From Gemmatimonadaceae bacterium (lineage in GTDB: Bacteria; Gemmatimonadota; Gemmatimonadetes; Gemmatimonadales; Gemmatimonadaceae), in NCBI GenBank assembly GCA_025934775.1, contig JAICWO010000007.1:186001-250000 (forward strand): a stretch of 64,000 bases of DNA, read 5' to 3'. This document shows, one piece after another, positions 38,628 through 45,634 of this stretch. Under the pieces are notes generated by a model. It saw only the letters and a program-made list of their open reading frames with translations. It had not been told where the DNA came from and made no database searches. The position numbers were made by a program, and so were the translations under genes. Within the stretch, counting starts at the first letter, position 1. Every line of letters begins with the position of its first letter.

Positions 38628-38656
38628 AACTTATCGCCACCGACAACCCTTGTCAG
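38628..38656 (-). promoter_or_regulatory. Candidate promoter for the NRPS operon
   Basis: On the minus strand CTGACA (38656-38651), a 17-nt spacer, then TAAGTT (38633-38628). The -10 fits the TA(A/G)(C/G)TT form seen at the ptsN, dusB and tmRNA promoters in this window. It would start transcription about 40 nt before the MbtH GTG. It lies at the start of the divergent exporter gene, so the two operons share about 70 nt of control region. Confidence 0.45.
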
Positions 38657-40368
38657 CGCCGCCGTTGCCCGGAATAACGCTGCGTTCATCGTCTCCCCCA
38701 CCGCTCGCCCGTATCCTGCTCGACGCCACCACCGGCCAGCGCCGCGGGCTGGTGGCGATGGCCGGCATCTCGGGACTCGCCAACGCGGCGCTCCTCGCCA
38801 TCGTGAACGCCGCGGCCGAATCGGCCGCCGCGAATGGCGTGAGCCTCCGCCTGCTGATTCTCTTCGCGATCACGCTCTCGCTGTTCATCATCGCGCAGCG
38901 CTATCTCTACGAGCGCAGCGCCCTGATCGCCGAAGGCGTCGTCGACAACCTGCGCCGCCGCCTCGCGGCACGCATCCGCGAATCCGAGCTGCTATCCATC
39001 GAGCAGCTCGGCAAATCGGTGCTCTACGAGCGGCTCACGCGCGAAGCCGCCGTCCTCAGCGAGAAGCAAGGCACGCTGATCGCGGCCCTGCAATCGGCGC
39101 TGCTCATCGCCTTCGCCATGGTCTACATGGCGACGCTGTCGGTCGCCGCGCTCTTGCTGACCATCGCCGTCGTCATCGTCGGGTTCTTCATCTATCAGAG
39201 CTCGGAGCGCGAAGCGACCGCCGCCCACCAGCGCGCCGCCGCCAAGGAAGTCGAGTTCGTGAACGCCGTGACCGACGAGATCGACGGCTTCGTCGAGCTC
39301 AAGATGGATCGCGGCCGAGCCGCCGGCATGGGCGAGGAGCTCGACGCCGTCTCGCGCGCCGTGCGCGATGTAAACGTCGACGCGCTCGGCATCTTCATTC
39401 AGCGGTACATCTTCTCGCAGAGCTTCTTTCTCTGCCTCGTCGGCGCGATCGTTTTCGTGCTCCCACGCGTCGTCCCATCGTACGGCCTGGTGATCCAGGA
39501 GCTGGCGACGACGATCCTCTTCATCGTCGGCCCGCTCGGCAACGTCGTCGGGGCGTTCCCCGCCTGGAACAAGGCCAACGTGGCCATGGGCAACATCGTC
39601 GAGCTCGAGGAGACGCTCGCGCGCGGCTCCGTCCCGGCGCCCGATCCGGCGACGGTCATCCCGCTCGCGACGCCGATCCACGAGGTGCGCCTCGAGGGAG
39701 CCGTGTTCAGCTATCCCGATGCCGGCGACGGCACATTCACCGTCGGCCCGATCGACGTGAGCGCGCGGACGGGCGAGATCCTGTTCGTCGTCGGCGGCAA
39801 CGGCAGCGGCAAGTCCACGCTGCTCAAGATGCTCATCGGGCTCTATCCGTTCAGCGCCGGCCGCTTGATGGCCGACGGCCGCGAGGTCGGCCGCGGCGTG
39901 ATCGAGAGCTACCGCGAGCAGTTCAACGTGATCCTCAACGATTTCCATCTCTTTCGCCGCCTGTACGGCGTCGATGCCGAAGCCGTGCGGCCGCGCCTCG
40001 ACGAGCTGCTGCGCGAGATGAATCTCGACCGGAAGACCGCGCTTATCGACGGGCGGTTCACCACCATCGAGCTGTCGACCGGCCAGCGCAAACGCCTCGC
40101 GCTCGCCATCGCGCTCCTGTTCGATCGGCCGTTCTACGTCTTCGACGAGTGGGCGGCCGATCAAGATCCCGAATTCCGTGAGCATTTTTATAATATCATT
40201 CTCCCGCGGCTCAAAGCGAACGGACGGGGAGTCATCGCCGTGACGCACGACGACCGGTACTTCCACCTCGCCGATCGCGTCGTCCGCATGGAGTACGGCA
40301 TGATGCGCTCCATCGAGGCGACTCCCCCCAAACGCACACGCACCCGGAGCCGGACCTCGCATGCGTAA
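38650..40368 (+). CDS. Cyclic-peptide ABC exporter, SyrD/PvdE type (fused TM and ATPase)
   Basis: About 572 aa, a half-transporter with six predicted membrane helices in residues 25-330 and an ATPase domain after that: Walker [10 protein letters not shown], signature [15 protein letters not shown], and the Walker B region [22 protein letters not shown] is a hallmark of the SyrD/PvdE/YojI cyclic-peptide exporter family. It likely moves the lipopeptide across the inner membrane. It is divergently transcribed from the NRPS operon and heads the export operon. The start is uncertain: TTG at 38650 or 38665 are the only usual codons before the conserved [11 protein letters not shown], and no clear Shine-Dalgarno precedes them. 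An AT-rich codon patch encodes HFYNII near 40185. The 3' end overlaps the next gene by 8 nt. Confidence 0.92.
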   Translation: MSAPPLPGITLRSSSPPPLARILLDATTGQRRGLVAMAGISGLANAALLAIVNAAAESAAANGVSLRLLILFAITLSLFIIAQRYLYERSALIAEGVVDNLRRRLAARIRESELLSIEQLGKSVLYERLTREAAVLSEKQGTLIAALQSALLIAFAMVYMATLSVAALLLTIAVVIVGFFIYQSSEREATAAHQRAAAKEVEFVNAVTDEIDGFVELKMDRGRAAGMGEELDAVSRAVRDVNVDALGIFIQRYIFSQSFFLCLVGAIVFVLPRVVPSYGLVIQELATTILFIVGPLGNVVGAFPAWNKANVAMGNIVELEETLARGSVPAPDPATVIPLATPIHEVRLEGAVFSYPDAGDGTFTVGPIDVSARTGEILFVVGGNGSGKSTLLKMLIGLYPFSAGRLMADGREVGRGVIESYREQFNVILNDFHLFRRLYGVDAEAVRPRLDELLREMNLDRKTALIDGRFTTIELSTGQRKRLALAIALLFDRPFYVFDEWAADQDPEFREHFYNIILPRLKANGRGVIAVTHDDRYFHLADRVVRMEYGMMRSIEATPPKRTRTRSRTSHA

Positions 40369-41194
40369 GCTCGTTCTCGCCATTCGGCGCTGGATCCACC
40401 GCAACCGGCTCCGATTGACGGTCGTAACGCTGATCCTGCTCGGCGTGTTCGTGCTCTTCTCGAGCCGGATCGCCATCGTCATCGGGTCGGGCGACGTCGG
40501 CGTGAAGTTCAGCCGGTTGACCGGCACCAGGACCGGCCGCGTGTACGACGAAGGATTCCAGTGGATGTGGCCGTGGGAGCACATGTTCATCTACGACACG
40601 CGCGTGCAGCAGCGCACCGATACGATCGACATGTACGCGGCGGACGGGCTCCAGCTGCACATTCTGCTGTCGACGCAGTTCCACGTCCCCCGCAGCCAGG
40701 TCGCGCGCCTCCAGGAGACGGTCGGCCCCGACTACATCAAGCGCATCGTGTATCCGGACGTCGTTGCGGCGGTGCGATCGGTGATCGGCAACTACAACGA
40801 AGACAACATCTACGCCACCGACGAGAGCGGCGTCCTGCAGGCGCTCCAGTACACGGCGAGCGGCGAATCGAGCGCGATCAAGTACGACGGGATCAAGATC
40901 CTCCAGCTCACGCTCCCCGATTCCATCCAGCGCGCGATTCAATACAAGATCGCGCAACAGCAGTTGGCGAAGACACAGGGCTATCGCATCCAGACCGCGC
41001 TCGGCGAAGCCCAGCGCAAAGCCGCCGAGGCGCAAGGCTACGCCGACTTTGCGCGCATCAGCGGCATCCCGGCGCTGAGCCTTCGCCAGATCGAAGCGGC
41101 GGAAGCCTTCGCCAAGTCGCCCAACGCGAAGCTCATCCTCTTCGGCGCGGGCATCGGCCAGACGCCGCTGTTGCTCAACAAGGAAATCCCGTAG
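40361..41194 (+). CDS. SPFH/prohibitin-like membrane protein
   Basis: 277 aa. One N-terminal membrane anchor (residues 18-40) is followed by the SPFH (band 7) domain, with YDEGFQWMWPW and IYDTRVQQRTDTIDM typical of prohibitins. A charged helical stretch near 200-230 (QQQLAKTQGYRIQT then EAQRKAAEAQG) should form a coiled coil that drives oligomer formation. SPFH proteins build membrane-associated rings that organise or stabilise membrane complexes. The ATG lies inside the end of the exporter gene (8-nt overlap), so the two are co-translated, which suggests it stabilises the exporter or answers membrane stress caused by the product. That role is inference. Confidence 0.85.
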   Translation: MRKLVLAIRRWIHRNRLRLTVVTLILLGVFVLFSSRIAIVIGSGDVGVKFSRLTGTRTGRVYDEGFQWMWPWEHMFIYDTRVQQRTDTIDMYAADGLQLHILLSTQFHVPRSQVARLQETVGPDYIKRIVYPDVVAAVRSVIGNYNEDNIYATDESGVLQALQYTASGESSAIKYDGIKILQLTLPDSIQRAIQYKIAQQQLAKTQGYRIQTALGEAQRKAAEAQGYADFARISGIPALSLRQIEAAEAFAKSPNAKLILFGAGIGQTPLLLNKEIP

Positions 41195-41219
41195 GATTCC
41201 GGAACAGGAGAGAACCATC

Positions 41220-41462
41220 GTGCCATTATCCATCTTACAGAATCCGTTCTACGCCGCGATCTACATCGCGGGCGCGGTGCTCGTCGGATTCTTCGGCCGG
41301 CGGCGTGTGTTCCGCTTCTGGGGTTTTTTCCTGCTCTCGATCTTTCTCACCCCGATCGTCATTGGCCTCATCCTCATTCTCTCGGCGCCGGATCCCGACC
41401 TCCGCGACAAGGAGCTCGAGCGCGCGCGCGAGAAGTGGCTGAAGACGAACGGCATTCGCTGA
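41220..41462 (+). CDS. Small membrane protein, two predicted helices
   Basis: 80 aa with hydrophobic segments at about residues 8-25 and 32-55, then a charged tail (DKELERAREKW). No family recognised. GTG start with CAGGAGAG 9 nt ahead. It lies 25 nt after the SPFH gene and 28 nt before the DUF697-like gene, so it belongs to the exporter operon. Small two-helix proteins next to transporters often act as accessory subunits; nothing here proves that. Confidence 0.75.
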   Translation: MPLSILQNPFYAAIYIAGAVLVGFFGRRRVFRFWGFFLLSIFLTPIVIGLILILSAPDPDLRDKELERAREKWLKTNGIR

Positions 41463-41490
41463 AGCCTCCCCGCACCCCACCGGAGGTCCC

Positions 41491-42015
41491 ATGACGACCG
41501 CCGCAGCTCCCCTCCCGCCCGAAGTTGCCGAGCGTAGCAGAGCCCAGCGCGCCGAACACGCGATGCGCCGCGCGATGCTGCTCTCGTTCGGCGCGGGCTT
41601 CATCCCCATGCCCTGGGTCGACGTGGCCGGGATCTCCGCCGTGCAGCTCGACATGCTGCACCGCCTGGCGGAGCTCTACGACATTCCGTTCCGCGAGGAC
41701 TGGGGGAAATCCGTGATCGGCGCCATTCTCGGCGGCGTCTCGGCGCGCTGGATCGCCGACAGCGTGATCGGCACCGGCGCCAAGCTCGTCCCGCTCGTCG
41801 GCAACGTGATCGCCTACGCGACGCTGCCCACCTCCGCCGCGGCGACGACGTACGCTCTTGCGAAAATATTCATTCAACATTTCGAAAGCGGCGGCACCTT
41901 CCTCGACTTCGAGCCGAGCCGCGTGCGCAATCATTTCGCCCACTATTACGCCCAAGGCAAGCGCGTCGCGCGGCAGACGGTCGCCGGCAGCCGCAGCGCG
42001 CTGGAACCCCGATAG
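41491..42015 (+). CDS. DUF697/YcjF-like membrane protein (paralogue A)
   Basis: 174 aa. It has the DUF697 pattern: a hydrophobic glycine/proline segment FGAGFIPMPWVDV, a central helix QLDMLHRLAELY, and a second hydrophobic segment near residues 75-125. The C-terminal half (FIQHFESGGTFLDF) is nearly identical to the gene at 43853, so the two are recent paralogues. The family's biochemical role is unknown; members associate with membranes and sometimes with GTPases. GGAGG 4 nt before the ATG. It is the fourth gene of the exporter operon. Confidence 0.8.
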   Translation: MTTAAAPLPPEVAERSRAQRAEHAMRRAMLLSFGAGFIPMPWVDVAGISAVQLDMLHRLAELYDIPFREDWGKSVIGAILGGVSARWIADSVIGTGAKLVPLVGNVIAYATLPTSAAATTYALAKIFIQHFESGGTFLDFEPSRVRNHFAHYYAQGKRVARQTVAGSRSALEPR

Positions 42016-42026
42016 CCCCCCACTGG

Positions 42027-43022
42027 ATGCCCGTTTCTCTCCTCTCCGCAACGACAGCGCGGCGCGTCGCCGCGCTGCTCGGCCTCCTCGCCGCCGTGAG
42101 CCTCGCCGCCGCGCCGGCGGCGCGCGCGCAGGGCGCCGCCCCGACCGGCCCGATCGTCTCGCTCAAGCTCGCCGATGGCAGCACCGTCGTCGGCCGGGTC
42201 GTGAAGCAGGACGACGCCAACGTGACGCTCGACACCCAGCTCTTTGGCGTGGTCACCATTCCTCGCGACAAGGTCACCCAATTGCTGTCGGGCGGCGCCC
42301 CTACCTCGTCCGCCGCGCCCAAGGTGCACTGGACGCGCACCGCGACGCTGCGCGGCATGTACTCGAGCGCCGTCGTCCCGGGCTACATCGGCGAGACCAA
42401 GGGCCTCCAAGTCGACGTCAAGGTCTCGCGCCGCAGCGCAATCGCGTCGGAGACGTTCCGCGCAACGTCGTCCTACCAGAAGACGTCGCCCAACCCGGCG
42501 TCGGTCGACGAGGGCGACGCGTCGCTCCTGTTGACGCGTTCGATCAGCGGCCCATTCCACCTGCTGAGCGAATCGGATCTCGAGCGGAACCGGCTCCAGG
42601 AGATCGACTACCGCTTCACGGAGCACGTGGGGCTCGGCTGGAATCCGATCGCGACGAAGACGACGTGGTTCCTGCTCGCGCCAGGCATCGCCTACACCCA
42701 GGAGCAAGCGCCGGATTCGTCGCGCATCCGGAATGTCGCCGGCGGGGCCTTCGAGGACGCCAACGGCTTGGGAATGGGCGCGTACGAAGCGCTCTCCCTG
42801 ACCGTGCTCGACGGCCTGGCGCTCGATCAGGATTTACTCATGATTCACGGATTCGACGGCACTCCGCGGCTGCAGTACACCGGGAACGCCAATCTGATCG
42901 GCATGGTGAGCAAACGGTTCGGCCTGTCGATCGGCTACAGCCGCCGTTACGACAGCACCCTTCCCACCCCGATCAAGCGCGCCCTCGACGAGTTGACCTC
43001 GGGCATTCAGATCAACTTCTGA
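42027..43022 (+). CDS. DUF481-like outer-membrane beta-barrel protein
   Basis: 331 aa. It has a Sec signal peptide (Arg-rich start, hydrophobic core, cleavage after ARA near residue 35). A small domain follows with SLKLADGSTVVGRVVKQ and FGVVTIPRDKV, a pattern common before DUF481 barrels. Alternating polar and apolar strands then run to a C-terminal Phe (GIQINF), typical of outer-membrane barrels. It lies 11 nt after the previous gene and ends the exporter operon just before a terminator. It may be a porin or structural barrel. Its place beside a cyclic-peptide exporter would suit an outer-membrane step, but this is inference. Confidence 0.8.
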   Translation: MPVSLLSATTARRVAALLGLLAAVSLAAAPAARAQGAAPTGPIVSLKLADGSTVVGRVVKQDDANVTLDTQLFGVVTIPRDKVTQLLSGGAPTSSAAPKVHWTRTATLRGMYSSAVVPGYIGETKGLQVDVKVSRRSAIASETFRATSSYQKTSPNPASVDEGDASLLLTRSISGPFHLLSESDLERNRLQEIDYRFTEHVGLGWNPIATKTTWFLLAPGIAYTQEQAPDSSRIRNVAGGAFEDANGLGMGAYEALSLTVLDGLALDQDLLMIHGFDGTPRLQYTGNANLIGMVSKRFGLSIGYSRRYDSTLPTPIKRALDELTSGIQINF

Positions 43023-43046
43023 TTGCCACTCGACCGGATGGACGAA

Positions 43047-43087
43047 CGGGACGCCTCGCCAGTGCGCGAAGCGTCCCGCTTTTCTTT
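43047..43087 (+). terminator. Rho-independent terminator of the exporter operon
   Basis: Perfect 8-bp stem CGGGACGC / GCGTCCCG with a 16-nt loop, followed by CTTTTCTTT. It sits 25 nt after the barrel gene and may also serve the convergent gene at 43105. Confidence 0.8.
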
Positions 43088-43104
43088 CGTTGTGGAGCGG
43101 TCGA

Positions 43105-43563
43105 TCAGGCGGGCTGCGCGACGGCGCCGCTCTGCGGCGCCGCCTTGACGCCCTCGCGCATCGCGCGAGCCACTGCCGGATCGGCGGGGTTGAAGTTCTC
43201 GAGCGTCCCGCCCAGCTCGAAGTGCGTGATGAACACGTTACCGATCGCGTACGTGACGACGGTCGCGTAGATGGGCTTGAGGAGCACGCCCACGGGCCCG
43301 AGCCACCGGAACCGGCTCGCCACGTAGCCCGGCACGCCATGGCTGAACGCCGTGAAGCCGCCGATCAGGCCGATGACGAGCACCTTGGTGCGCGATTCCT
43401 CGAACGACACGCCGTACAGCTTCGCCAGCTCGGCGATCATCTTCACCTGCACGCCGATCGTCACCGCCATCTCGACCGGCAAGATGGGGATCAGTCCCGC
43501 GCCCGCTCCGTAGACCGCATACTTCCGCGTGATCGCCAGCGCTTCTGCAGCCTTTGAAGGCAT
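43105..43563 (-). CDS. DUF697/YcjF-like membrane protein (divergent paralogue)
   Basis: 152 aa. Same layout as the two plus-strand paralogues but without their N-terminal extension: hydrophobic YGAGAGLIPILPVEMAVTIG, helix QVKMIAELAKLYGVSF, then IGLIGGFTAFSHGVPGY and a third apolar segment ending FITHFELGGTLENF. That last motif aligns with FIQHFESGGTFLDF of the neighbours. I start at the ATG (MPSKAAEAL) at 43563. The open frame continues to 44016 but overlaps the divergent gene's region with no family match. Function unknown. Confidence 0.75.
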   Translation of the reverse strand: MPSKAAEALAITRKYAVYGAGAGLIPILPVEMAVTIGVQVKMIAELAKLYGVSFEESRTKVLVIGLIGGFTAFSHGVPGYVASRFRWLGPVGVLLKPIYATVVTYAIGNVFITHFELGGTLENFNPADPAVARAMREGVKAAPQSGAVAQPA

Positions 43564-43717
43564 CGGGGCCACTCCGAATGATGAGGGATTTCTAAGGACT
43601 GAGCCGCATCGGCGCCGTCGCCGACCGCCGAACATTCTACGCCCTTTGGCCTCGCGGGACAAGAAGACGGTCATCGCCGCGCGTGGAATTCCGGCCTTCC
43701 GCGGCCGGCCGGGTCTC

Positions 43718-43741
43718 GCCACTGGCAAATTGCCACTGGCA
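43718..43741. promoter_or_regulatory. Direct repeat with embedded palindrome in a divergent intergenic region
   Basis: The 289-nt gap between the two divergent DUF697-like genes (43564-43852) holds GCCACTGGCA twice, 4 nt apart. Together they contain the inverted repeat TGGCAA-A-TTGCCA (43723-43735). This could be an operator. A weak -10 candidate TAGTAT lies at 43765-43770 with no good -35. I see nothing else in the gap. Confidence 0.35.
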
Positions 43742-43852
43742 CGAGACACCTGGCCTGCCCATGTTAGTATTTGTGGAAGCGCAGCACCCGTGGCGGAAGA
43801 CGAACCGATGGTGGTCTGTCGCCCGGCTATCCCTTCGTGGAGATCTGCAGAA

Positions 43853-44374
43853 ATGGCTACAGCGGCAGAACCCATCGCACCCGAAGTCCCGAGTCTCACC
43901 CGCGCCGAGCGCGCGGACCACGCCATGCGCCAGGCGATGCTCTGGTCGTTCGGCGCCGGCTTCGTTCCGTCGCCCGCGTTCGACGTCGCGGCAATCGCCG
44001 GAATCCAGCTCAACATGCTGCACGACCTCTCGCGGATCTACGACGTGCCGTTCCGCGAGGATGTCGGCAAGAAGCTGCTCGGCGCGCTGGTGGGCGGCGT
44101 CGGCGCCCGCTGGTTCGCGGACACCTTCCTCGCCTCGGCGCTCAAGCTGATCCCCGTGGCGGGCACCCTGCTCGCGTACGCGGCGATGCCCGCCTCGGCG
44201 GCGGCCAGCAGCTACGCCGTTGCGAAAGTGTTCATTCAACACTTCGAATCCGGCGGCACGTTCCTCGACTTCGATCCGGACAAGGTCAAGGCCTACTTCG
44301 CGCAGCAGTACGCCGAAGGCAAGCGCGTCGTGTCCGAGACGATCGGGACGAGGAAGCCGGCTCCGGCCAAGTAA
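43853..44374 (+). CDS. DUF697/YcjF-like membrane protein (paralogue B)
   Basis: 173 aa, closely similar along its whole length to the protein at 41491: LTRAERADHAMRQAML, FGAGFVPSPAFDV, FIQHFESGGTFLDF and GKRV are in register. Hydrophobic segments near residues 30-45 and 80-125. I start at the ATG preceded by GGAGA 9 nt upstream; the frame stays open well before this but shows no family signal. Function unknown. It stands alone between a divergent paralogue and the type II thioesterase. Confidence 0.8.
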   Translation: MATAAEPIAPEVPSLTRAERADHAMRQAMLWSFGAGFVPSPAFDVAAIAGIQLNMLHDLSRIYDVPFREDVGKKLLGALVGGVGARWFADTFLASALKLIPVAGTLLAYAAMPASAAASSYAVAKVFIQHFESGGTFLDFDPDKVKAYFAQQYAEGKRVVSETIGTRKPAPAK

Positions 44375-44389
44375 GCTTCACCGCGGCCG

Positions 44390-44418
44390 AGGGCGCGCCG
44401 TTCGCACGAGCGCGCCCT
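44390..44418 (+). other. GC-rich hairpin between DUF697-like gene and thioesterase
   Basis: A 9-bp stem AGGGCGCGC / GCGCGCCCT with an 11-nt loop, not followed by a T run. It may slow transcription or protect the transcript end. It lies in the 65-nt gap before the thioesterase gene. Confidence 0.4.
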
Positions 44419-44439
44419 TGGCCAGTAGCACCTCACCCG

Positions 44440-45183
44440 ATGCCCCCAGCCAATCGATGGTTCGCGTCTACGCCGGCGCGAGCCGAAGCGGACGTGCGCC
44501 TCTTTTGCCTGCCGCACGCTGGCGGCGGCGCATCGGTGTACCGACCGTGGTCCGCACGCCTCCCGCACATCGACGTTCAGCCGGTTCAGCTTCCAGGCCG
44601 CGAGGCCCGGCTGCGCGAGCCTGCGTACACGCGAATGTCCGATCTCGTGTCAGCGCTCGCCGACGCGGTCGCGCCGAGGCTCGATGTGCCCTACGCCATT
44701 TTCGGCTATAGCATGGGCGCGCTCGTCTCGTTCGAGCTCGCGCGCGAGCTGCGACGGCGCGGCGCACCGCACCCGACGCGTCTCCTGCTCGCCGCGCGCG
44801 GATCGCCGCGGATCCCGTCCCGCCGCGCGCCGATCCACCACCTCGACGACGATGCGTTCGTGCGCGAGCTGCTCACGTGGAACGGCGTGCCCGCCGAGAT
44901 CGCGGCCGATCGCGAGGCGCTCGCGTTCTTCCTGCCGCTCCTCCGCGCCGACATGACGTTGTGCGAGCGGTACGAGTACCGGGAGGAAGCGCCGCTCGAG
45001 ATGCCGATCGCGGCGTTCGGCGGGACGAAGGATCCCGATGCGAAGCCGGACGAGATGACAGCCTGGGAGAGCGAGACGACCGGCCGCTGCACGGTGCGCA
45101 TCGTCGAGGGTGGACATTTCTTCTTGCGCGAGCAGGGCGACGCGCTGCTCGGCGCCGTGAGCGAGGCGTTGCGCGGCGGATGA
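44440..45183 (+). CDS. Type II thioesterase (GrsT/RifR family)
   Basis: 247 aa, the normal size. It has LFCLPHAGGGASVYRPW near the N terminus, the nucleophile motif GYSMGA near residue 90, and the catalytic His in GGHFFL near 228. Type II thioesterases remove wrong acyl groups and mis-primed aminoacyl chains from PCP and ACP arms. It lies about 6 kb from the NRPS operon, on the other side of the exporter operon, and is the only other NRPS-related gene nearby, so it probably serves that line. No good Shine-Dalgarno is seen before the ATG; the start is chosen by alignment of the N-terminal motif. Confidence 0.9.
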   Translation: MPPANRWFASTPARAEADVRLFCLPHAGGGASVYRPWSARLPHIDVQPVQLPGREARLREPAYTRMSDLVSALADAVAPRLDVPYAIFGYSMGALVSFELARELRRRGAPHPTRLLLAARGSPRIPSRRAPIHHLDDDAFVRELLTWNGVPAEIAADREALAFFLPLLRADMTLCERYEYREEAPLEMPIAAFGGTKDPDAKPDEMTAWESETTGRCTVRIVEGGHFFLREQGDALLGAVSEALRGG

Positions 45184-45222
45184 AAACACGAAACCCGCGC
45201 GATTGCGCGGGTTTCGTGTTTT
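45183..45222. terminator. Bidirectional terminator between thioesterase and tmRNA
   Basis: An 18-bp perfect stem, AAAACACGAAACCCGCGC paired with its complement around a 4-nt GATT loop, with T/A runs at both ends. It can end the plus-strand thioesterase transcript and the minus-strand tmRNA transcript. Confidence 0.88.
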
Positions 45223-45228
45223 CTCATA

Positions 45229-45584
45229 TGGAGGCGCCGGGAATTGAACCCGGGTCCGAGAATAGATCGACCACAGCTCCTACGTGCGTAGTCCGCTATT
45301 GAATGTCTCCGCGCGCTGGTTAGCAGACGACCCACTCGCGGATGAGCCTCCTTGATCTCGCCGGCCCGCCGGAGGCGGTCGTGCCAGCTATCCCGGATTT
45401 CCGATACCTAAGAAGCCGCCCCGGGCGGGCTTCCTCCTAGGCACTTGCAGGCGTAGCTAGAAGTTACGCGGCAAGGGCGAAGTTGTTGTTCGCAGTTGGA
45501 ATTTTGTCGAGTGTTTTACCAGGTTCCCGACGACCTGGGCACGCAGCCACGGCTTCACTTACCCCGTCGAAGCCAGTCGCCCCC
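45229..45584 (-). ncRNA. ssrA: Transfer-messenger RNA (tmRNA)
   Basis: The 5' end GGGGGCGACTGGCTTCGACG and the 3' T arm GGGTTCAATTCCC are canonical. The acceptor strands GGGGGCG and CGCCTCC pair over 7 bp with one G-U, leaving A as discriminator; the next bases are TAT, so the CCA end is not encoded and must be added. The resume frame (45493-45464) begins GCG and encodes the tag ANNNFALAA before TAA; the ending FALAA fits a ClpXP-type degron. With SmpB it rescues stalled ribosomes. It is read from a promoter at about 45594-45622 and stops at a shared hairpin. Confidence 0.96.
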
Positions 45585-45593
45585 GTAAGACTA

Positions 45594-45622
45594 AAGCTAG
45601 TCGGTCCGGCCAGGAATATCAA
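45594..45622 (-). promoter_or_regulatory. tmRNA promoter
   Basis: Minus strand TTGATA (45622-45617), 17-nt spacer, TAGCTT (45599-45594), about 9 nt before the mature tmRNA 5' end. The spacing and -10 match other promoters in the window. Confidence 0.7.
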
Positions 45623-45634
45623 CCGGCCGGCGCT

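Noticed and set aside
38579-38701. N-terminal extension of MbtH to 38701
   Set aside because: MbtH proteins are about 70 residues; the extension has no homology pattern, covers the likely promoter, and a GTG with Shine-Dalgarno gives the normal length.
38992-40590. 532-codon minus-strand open frame opposite the ABC exporter
   Set aside because: It is a low-complexity Asp/Glu/Arg translation opposite a well-supported transporter with all ATPase motifs.
43564-44016. Longer starts for the DUF697-like genes on either strand of the divergent gap
   Set aside because: Both frames stay open into the gap but show only low-complexity sequence; the family pattern begins at the chosen ATG codons.
44390-44418. 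Hairpin before the thioesterase as an intrinsic terminator
   Set aside because: The stem is strong but no T run follows, so I list it only as a hairpin.
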